Shown one piece after another: positions 41,312-46,291 of a stretch of DNA of 46,291 nt. The notes below the pieces were generated by a model. The model was not told the DNA's origin and did no database searches. It was given only the letters and a program-made list of their open reading frames with translations. The position numbers were made by a program, and so were the translations under genes. Origin of the DNA: Candidatus Endomicrobiellum cryptotermitis (GTDB taxonomy: Bacteria > Elusimicrobiota > Endomicrobiia > Endomicrobiales > Endomicrobiaceae); contig JAIRNY010000001.1 of assembly GCA_031257835.1 (NCBI GenBank), positions 1 to 46,291 on the forward strand, written 5' to 3'. How positions within the stretch are numbered: the stretch's first letter is position 1; every line of letters starts with the position of its first letter.

Positions 41312-41770
41312 TTGATAGTAGATATTTTTTTATTAATCAGTCTGACTTTAATAGGATGGCTTGGCTGGCAGGCTGGGCTTGGGAGGGTATGTTTTGCAAT
41401 TCTTGCAGGTTTTTGCGCTATTTTAGCTGCTTCGAAATATCCTTATCAAGAGGGATTTAACTTTTACTATGTTTTTGCAATTGTAGCGCTTTTTATTGTT
41501 GTGATTGGAGGAATAGTTCTTAGGATAATTAAATTTTTTTATCTTAATATTTTAGATAGGTTTGGAGGATTAATAGTAAGCGTGTTGGTTTGGCTTGTAG
41601 TTTCAGTAAAGATTGTTATACCAACTATGATTAGTGGAACTTATGGTTTAGAAGAACAAAAACATGTATTATACACATATATCTCAAATACAATTAAAGC
41701 TAAATTTTCTATATTTGATGACTACGTGCCAGGTTTTTTAGAGAAAAAATTTATTGAACATAAAGAATAA
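41312..41770 (+). CDS. CvpA-like small membrane protein
   Basis: 152 aa with about four membrane helices ([76 protein letters not shown]). The order and short loops resemble the CvpA family, named after colicin V production but mainly found near cell-envelope genes. The start is TTG at 41312, with only a weak AGAG upstream. The end overlaps the gltX leader by 17 nt. Identity is moderate; a generic inner-membrane protein is the alternative. Confidence 0.55.
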   Translation: MIVDIFLLISLTLIGWLGWQAGLGRVCFAILAGFCAILAASKYPYQEGFNFYYVFAIVALFIVVIGGIVLRIIKFFYLNILDRFGGLIVSVLVWLVVSVKIVIPTMISGTYGLEEQKHVLYTYISNTIKAKFSIFDDYVPGFLEKKFIEHKE

Positions 41771-41786
41771 TGTTAAACGGAAGGAA

Positions 41787-43271
41787 ATGGATAGTATAAG
41801 AGTGAGATTTGCGCCATCTCCAACAGGAGATCTGCATATTGGCGGTGTGCGTACAGCTTTATTTAATTACCTTTATAGCAAAAATAAAAATGGCAAATTT
41901 ATTTTAAGAATAGAAGATACAGATGAATTGCGTTCCACAAAAGAGTCTGTTGAAGTTATTTTAAGCGCTATGAAATGGTTAAAATTAACTTGGGATGAAG
42001 GGCCTGGTAATGAAATTGCAGAATATGCTCCATATTCTCAGATGGAACGTAAAGAAAAACATATATACAAAAAGTATATAGATGAACTTTTAAATAAAGG
42101 GTTAGCTTATCCATGTTATTGTACTAGTGAAGAAGTTGACGCTATGCGCAAGGAAGCTCAAAAGAATAAACTTCCTCCAAAATATGATGGAAGATGTAGG
42201 CATTTAACTGTAGAACAAAGAAAACAAAAAGAAGCAGAAGGAAAAACTTCTGTTATAAGGTTTAAAATACCTCAAGATGGGAGTACTATTTTAGATGATT
42301 TGATAAGAGGTAGGGTGGAATTTGATAATTCTTTGCTTGACGACTTTGTAATTATGAAAGCAAGCGGTGTACCAACATATAATTTTGCATGTGTTGTTGA
42401 TGACTATCTTATGAAAATGACTCACGTGTTAAGAGGTGACGATCACATTTCTAATACACCTAAACAGATACAAATATATACTGCATTGAGTTGGAATATG
42501 CCTCGTTTTGCTCATTTATCTATGATTTTAGGTCCAGATGGAGCAAGACTTTCTAAAAGACATGGACACACTTCTGTGCTAGAATACAGAAAGGAAGGTT
42601 ATTTGCAAGAAGCGTTAATAAATTACCTTGTACTTTTAGGCTGGTCCATGCAAGACAGCCAGCAAATTTTTACAATAGAAGAACTTATAGAAAAATTTTC
42701 TTTGGAAAGATGTGGTGTAAGTCCATCTACTTTTGACCCAGCAAAATTATTATGGCTTAATGGAGAAAAAATTCGCTCAAAAACTCCTCAAGAAGTGTAC
42801 GATTTGTTTGTTGATTGGCTAAAATACACAAATAATGAAAGTTTAATATCAGGTTGGAACAAGGATTTATTAAAACGAGCTATAGCTTTAGAACACGACA
42901 AAGTAAAATTGTTAAAAGAAATTCCGTCTCTTGTAGATTTCTTTTTTGTGAAAGATGTGGATTATAAAGAAGATGCTGTTATGAAAACGCTTCTTAGTGA
43001 AAAGTCTAAAGTTTTTGCAGAAATGGTTTTGGTTGAAAGTGTAAGTAGCCTTTTAGAAAAAGAAGATTTCTCTGCCAGCTCTTTAGAGCAGTATGCTAGA
43101 GATTTTGCAGAAGAGAAGAAAATAAAGACAGGGCAAGTGTTTCACCCTTTAAGAGTTGCTATTTCTGGGAGAACTCAAGGTCCTAGTTTGTTTAATATGA
43201 TGGAGCTTATGGGTAAAGATGAAGTGATTAGAAGAATTAATGTTGCTATAAATAAATTTTTTAGAAAATAG
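41787..43271 (+). CDS. gltX: Glutamyl-tRNA synthetase
   Basis: Charges tRNA-Glu (and possibly tRNA-Gln in organisms without GlnRS). Class I motifs are in place: [18 protein letters not shown] (HIGH-like) and [10 protein letters not shown] (KMSKS-like). Zinc-type cysteines occur in [14 protein letters not shown] 41787 follows GGAAGGAA and starts one stretch before the motif; an in-frame ATG at 41754 lies inside the previous gene. At 494 aa it is full-length. It is the head of a small run with the DUF1844 gene. Confidence 0.96.
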   Translation: MDSIRVRFAPSPTGDLHIGGVRTALFNYLYSKNKNGKFILRIEDTDELRSTKESVEVILSAMKWLKLTWDEGPGNEIAEYAPYSQMERKEKHIYKKYIDELLNKGLAYPCYCTSEEVDAMRKEAQKNKLPPKYDGRCRHLTVEQRKQKEAEGKTSVIRFKIPQDGSTILDDLIRGRVEFDNSLLDDFVIMKASGVPTYNFACVVDDYLMKMTHVLRGDDHISNTPKQIQIYTALSWNMPRFAHLSMILGPDGARLSKRHGHTSVLEYRKEGYLQEALINYLVLLGWSMQDSQQIFTIEELIEKFSLERCGVSPSTFDPAKLLWLNGEKIRSKTPQEVYDLFVDWLKYTNNESLISGWNKDLLKRAIALEHDKVKLLKEIPSLVDFFFVKDVDYKEDAVMKTLLSEKSKVFAEMVLVESVSSLLEKEDFSASSLEQYARDFAEEKKIKTGQVFHPLRVAISGRTQGPSLFNMMELMGKDEVIRRINVAINKFFRK

Positions 43272-43296
43272 TAATTTTTGATTTAGGGAGTACAAA

Positions 43297-43617
43297 ATGT
43301 TAGAACAAAGTAATCAGGAAGTAAACCCATACTTTTTTAATGTCATAACTATGTTTGCTTCTTCTGCATGGTGCCAACTTGGAAAAATACAGAACCCTGC
43401 AAATGGCAAAATTGAAAAAGACTTAAAGGGTGCTCAAATTACGATAGATATGTTGCTAATGTTACGTGATAAAACAAAAAACAATTTAACAAAAAAAGAA
43501 GAAGAAATGTTAACCTCTATGATTTCTAACCTTCAAGTAAATTATGCAGATGAAATATCTAAAGCAAATTCAAAAATGGGCAATAGTGTAGAAAAGACTA
43601 TAGAAAAGCCAAATTAA
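43297..43617 (+). CDS. DUF1844 protein
   Basis: A small protein of unknown function, common next to housekeeping genes. NPYFFNVITMFASSAWCQLGKI and GAQITIDMLLMLRDKTKNNLTKKEEEML are the family pattern, mostly helical with an amphipathic start. At 106 aa the length is normal. RBS AGGGAG. It follows gltX by 25 nt, so probably the same transcript. Confidence 0.85.
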   Translation: MLEQSNQEVNPYFFNVITMFASSAWCQLGKIQNPANGKIEKDLKGAQITIDMLLMLRDKTKNNLTKKEEEMLTSMISNLQVNYADEISKANSKMGNSVEKTIEKPN

Positions 43618-43694
43618 AGAATGGTTATTCAATTATCTTTATGAGCTTATATGAAAAATAATTGCTAGTTATCTTGTATAGCAGGGGTTAGTGT

Positions 43695-44246
43695 ATGAAA
43701 ATACTTGTTATTATTGGTGGTATTTCTAAAACATCATTAAATAAGAAATTTTTTGAACTTATTAAACCTCTTGCTCCTAAAGATTTTGAATTTGATACAT
43801 TTGACATTTCTCAGTTGCCATTTTTTTCTCAGGACTTAGAAAGTAGTGTGCCTCAAAGTGTTATAGATTTTAAACAAAAAGTAACTGATTGCTATGCTGT
43901 AATGTTTATAACACCGGAATACAATAGAACAATTCCAGGAGTTTTAAAAAATGCTATAGATTGGGGTTCTAGACCGATGTCTAAAAGCGTGTGGAAAGAT
44001 AAACCTGCTTGTGTACTAGGAGCAAGTTTAGGTCCTATAGGGACATTCGGTGCGCAGATGCATTTAAAAGAAACTATTTCATTTTTGGAAATGCACGTAA
44101 TGTACCGTCCAGAGGTTTGCTTTAGTTTTTCGTCTTATGTTGGCAAAAATGGAGAATTATTAGATTTGTCAAAAAAATTTTTAATAGACTTCTTAAATAG
44201 TTTTAAAGATGGGGTTTTAAAAAACAATAAATTGCTGTTGGTGTAG
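43695..44246 (+). CDS. NADPH-dependent FMN reductase
   Basis: Flavodoxin-fold flavin reductase. MKILVIIGGISKTSLNKKFFEL gives the phosphate loop, MFITPEYNRTIPGVLKNAIDW is the diagnostic FMN-binding motif, and GASLGPIGTFGAQMHL is a conserved turn. At 183 aa the length is typical. RBS is weak (GGGGTTAG). It is the last intact gene before the 44.2-46.0 kb degraded stretch. Its cellular role (quinone, chromate or flavin reduction) is not readable. Confidence 0.9.
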   Translation: MKILVIIGGISKTSLNKKFFELIKPLAPKDFEFDTFDISQLPFFSQDLESSVPQSVIDFKQKVTDCYAVMFITPEYNRTIPGVLKNAIDWGSRPMSKSVWKDKPACVLGASLGPIGTFGAQMHLKETISFLEMHVMYRPEVCFSFSSYVGKNGELLDLSKKFLIDFLNSFKDGVLKNNKLLLV

Positions 44247-44459
44247 TAAAATGTTTTTGCATAGATCTACAAAAAAGGCAGTTGTTTACTAGTTTTAAGT
44301 GGACTGTAGATGAAGATATTATAAATAATCTAACTATACTCAAACTTACATTTAATTCCTTTGTTCTCACCCAAGATTGACAAAAAGTCAAAAAAAACAT
44401 ATATACAATATCTAATTTCTACATCAAAATATTAATAATCAAAACTTAAAACTAAAAAT

Positions 44460-45300
44460 ACTAGCAAATTGCACGTGGGTAAATTTTTATTTTTGAAACC
44501 AACTTAGAAAGTTTTGCTTTTAATGCTAATATTTCTTTGAGTCCTTTTATCAAACAACTTTTCTGAGCTAATAGAAAAAATGCAAATATCAACAAGGAAT
44601 AGAGTTGTAATATTGGTAGACGAATATGATAAACCAATGATAGACAGTTTAAATAAAGCAAAAGAAGTACATGAAGAGATAAAAGAGACGTCACACAACT
44701 TTTACCAAGTAATCAAATCAGGAGATGAACACATAAAGTTTGTGTTGTTGACAGGCGTATCACAGTTTTCAGGACTATCGATATTTTCGGGGTTGAACAA
44801 TCTACACGATGTACAATGAACTCTAAATACTCCAACTATATGCGGATACATAGAAACAGATTGTCCTATGAACGGAGTGTATAGTATGTCTTAAAAAGCA
44901 ACCAATTGCATAAAAGCTGCCAACAAAGAAGAATTGCAAAACAGTTTGACGTCATTATTAATTAGCACACATCTCATACCAAATAAAACAAGAAAGCGAA
45001 GCTTATTATCATTCAATATTTTGTGATATGGCTTAAAACACTTGTGTTTGACATGTAGGTTAGAATAAGCACACACAAAGGCAGAACTATAGATGCTGTA
45101 TTAAAACAAGACGACTTTGTTGTAATAGCTGAAATAAAGTATAGTGTTAGCAATTAGACAAGATGTTGGAGGCTGCTCTTAATTAAAGAGAGGACAGAAA
45201 ATATTATGAGGCATATGTCAAAAAAATAATTCTGCCTAATGTTGCTTTCAAGAGTAAAGAAGTAAAATGCAAGTTTAGAAACTATAGGGCTTGTCAATAG
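44460..45300 (+). pseudogene. AAA-ATPase-like / PD-(D/E)XK nuclease protein (PF09820 + PF08011 type), decayed
   Basis: Fragments in several frames give FSELIEKMQ, RNRVVILVDEYDKPMID (Walker B), FYQVIKSGDEHIKFVLLTGVSQFS (sensor 1), SIFSGLNNLHDV and TICGYIETDCPM. Later pieces are RTIDAVLKQDDFVVIAEIKYSV (the D...E-x-K nuclease core, still readable), LEAAL-like sequence, and NVAFKSKEVKCKF near the end. The P-loop part and roughly half of the middle are missing or scrambled. These genes are often multicopy and defence- or phage-related in function, by inference. Exact ends are estimates. Confidence 0.8.
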
Positions 45301-45733
45301 CTACTTCGTAATCTGACTTAATTTAACCATTGGTTCCCCAGATATTGTCTTACCATTTTGCTAGCTTGGATAATTTGTTTAAATGCGATGCTTACCTTAG
45401 TGAGTCACTCTTGTAATTTAGGTAAGACACTAAACTAGAGTAAAATCACTTATAATAAATTCCTTTATTCCCTGACTTGATCAGTTTGTGTTCCCCCAAC
45501 CTAATATTTATGTATAAATTTCTCATTTTTCCTTAAAACCAGCAAGTTAGGAGGATAGAGTTTGTTGTATATATAAGTTTTCTTACTTCACGTGAATGTT
45601 TTTAAATGTTATGCCTTGTCCGATTCCTTTCATAACTATACCCCATTTAGCATTTTATATAAACGCTGCTCAGCGATTTGTATACAATCTACTTCTATGA
45701 TTTGCATAATTTTTGCATTTATGCGCAATGTGG
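45301..45733. other. Degraded region without a named gene
   Basis: No protein I can recognise. On the minus strand, 45594-45724 gives an open reading KIMQIIEVDCIQIAEQRLYK and, after a frame change, NAKWGIVMKGIGQGITFKN, which could be a small gene remnant. The rest is AT-rich with stops in all frames. Confidence 0.3.
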
Positions 45734-45966
45734 GTTGGGCAGATTTTAAATTATACAGAATTATCCAAAGATACTGGGGTAGATGTTGGGACACTAAAAT
45801 AAATATTGGTTGAGTATTTTAGAAGCAAGTTATATAATATACACACTTCAACCATATTATGCTAATAAAGGTTAAACGTCTCATAAAATCACCAAAACTA
45901 TATTTTTATGAAGCGGGATTAGTATGTTATTTACTTGGGATTAAAAGTGCAGAAAATGTTTGGTGA
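45734..45966 (+). pseudogene. DUF4143 (ATPase) C-terminal fragment, decayed
   Basis: Three frames in order read VGQILNYTELSKDTGVDVGTLK, WLSILEASYIIYTLQPYYANKG and KRLIKSPKLYFYEAGLVCYLLGI. They match the DUF4143 half of AAA ATPases (winged-helix then LEASY-x-I, K-SPKLYF-x-D/E-x-GL-x-CYLLGI). The ATPase half is not found upstream, so this is a 3' remnant, with the last in-frame stop near 45964-45966. Sequence from 45967 to 46020 may still belong to it. Confidence 0.78.
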
Positions 45967-46020
45967 TGTTTGGGTTGTTCTTTCCAAGTGGTTACTCAAT
46001 CAAGCAGGAATTAAAAGTTG

Positions 46021-46291
46021 TTATTTTCCTATTATATATCTGTTACATATATTTATTTCTTCTAAAAATGCGCTATCATGAGAAACTATTATTATAGCGC
46101 CAGGATACTCTTTTAGCACTTGTATTACGTGTTCTTTTGTTTCTAAGTCTATGTTGTTTGTAATTTCATCTAACAGTAATAGTTTTGGCGTTTTAATAGC
46201 TATTTTTGCAAGTAATAGTCTTGCCCTTTCTCCACCGGATAAAACAGACACATGTCTGTTTACTTCTTCATTCTTTCTAAATAAAAAGTCG
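46021..46291 (-). CDS. ABC-F family ATPase, 3' part (runs off the window)
   Basis: Frame stays open to the right edge (DFLFRKNEEVNRHVS before the visible motifs). VSVLSGGERARLLLAKI is the ABC signature, KLLLLDEITNNIDL Walker B, and IIIVSHDSAFLEEI the switch His. ABC-F proteins act on ribosomes (translation factors or antibiotic resistance). The second ATPase domain's last 90 codons are all that is seen. It has the DEITNN variant, not DEPTNN. The stop is TAA at 46021-46023. Confidence 0.88.
   Translation of the reverse strand, partial: DFLFRKNEEVNRHVSVLSGGERARLLLAKIAIKTPKLLLLDEITNNIDLETKEHVIQVLKEYPGAIIIVSHDSAFLEEINICNRYIIGK

Noticed and set aside
1-46291. CRISPR array or insertion sequence
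   Set aside because: I saw no regularly spaced repeats and no transposase motifs. The decayed genes explain the disordered regions.

Overview
This AT-rich window reads as the chromosome of a Gram-negative (diderm) bacterium. It carries GT9 glycosyltransferases of the heptosyltransferase type, outer-membrane beta-barrel proteins, a mur/fts division cluster and initiator tRNA. My best inference is an Elusimicrobiota / Endomicrobium-like organism, probably a host-associated lineage in genome reduction. The basis is very low GC, many genes broken by frameshifts or clean internal deletions, remnants of AAA-ATPase/PD-(D/E)XK and DUF4143 genes, and a hexose-phosphate-type transporter. No 16S rRNA gene is present, so the lineage is not proven.

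Layout. 0.3-7.1 kb: nucleotide-sugar dehydrogenase, recA, GT9 glycosyltransferase, epimerase, sugar nucleotidyltransferase and metK, with 1-4 nt start/stop overlaps between several neighbours. 7.3-20.6 kb: a second tightly packed run on the same strand, namely GT9, GT2, ChbG/HpnK-like deacetylase, a frameshifted LTA-synthase/sulfatase-type gene, a secreted protein with a PNPFNP/FlgD-like C-terminal domain, a PorV-like barrel with TPRs, a 1769-aa SprA-like outer-membrane protein, and comF. 20.7-26.4 kb: five tRNA genes (fMet, Cys, Val, Pro, Arg) interleaved with a YhcH-family gene, a P-loop kinase, a basic amino acid decarboxylase, a DksA-type protein, panD, a sigma-70 factor, and two pseudogenes reduced to their ends (HI0933-type flavoprotein, MscS-type channel). 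26.5-28.3 kb: hexose-phosphate/OPA-type transporter and queF, each with a notable promoter region. 28.4-35.3 kb: murC-murB-ddl-ftsQ-ftsA-ftsZ-pgeF. 35.4-37.0 kb: a gene graveyard. 37.0-44.2 kb: DUF4015 lipoprotein, glucodextranase-C-like protein, M23 peptidase, CvpA-like protein, gltX, DUF1844 protein and NADPH-dependent FMN reductase. 44.2-46.0 kb: a second graveyard. 46.0 kb to the edge: the 3' part of an ABC-F gene on the minus strand.

The most interesting system is the secreted-CTD protein / PorV-like / SprA-like trio (11.65-19.87 kb). SprA and PorV are the outer-membrane translocon and its shuttle partner in the type IX secretion system, best known from the Bacteroidota and related phyla. 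Here a shortened SprA-like protein sits directly behind a PorV-like barrel fused to a TPR region, and behind a protein ending in a sorting-domain-like Ig fold, within a run of envelope-glycan genes. None of the other T9SS parts lie in the window.

The sugar genes plausibly supply activated and modified sugars for a surface glycan or lipopolysaccharide. The mur/fts/M23 genes make and remodel the wall. The transporter suggests uptake of phosphorylated sugars from a host cytoplasm.
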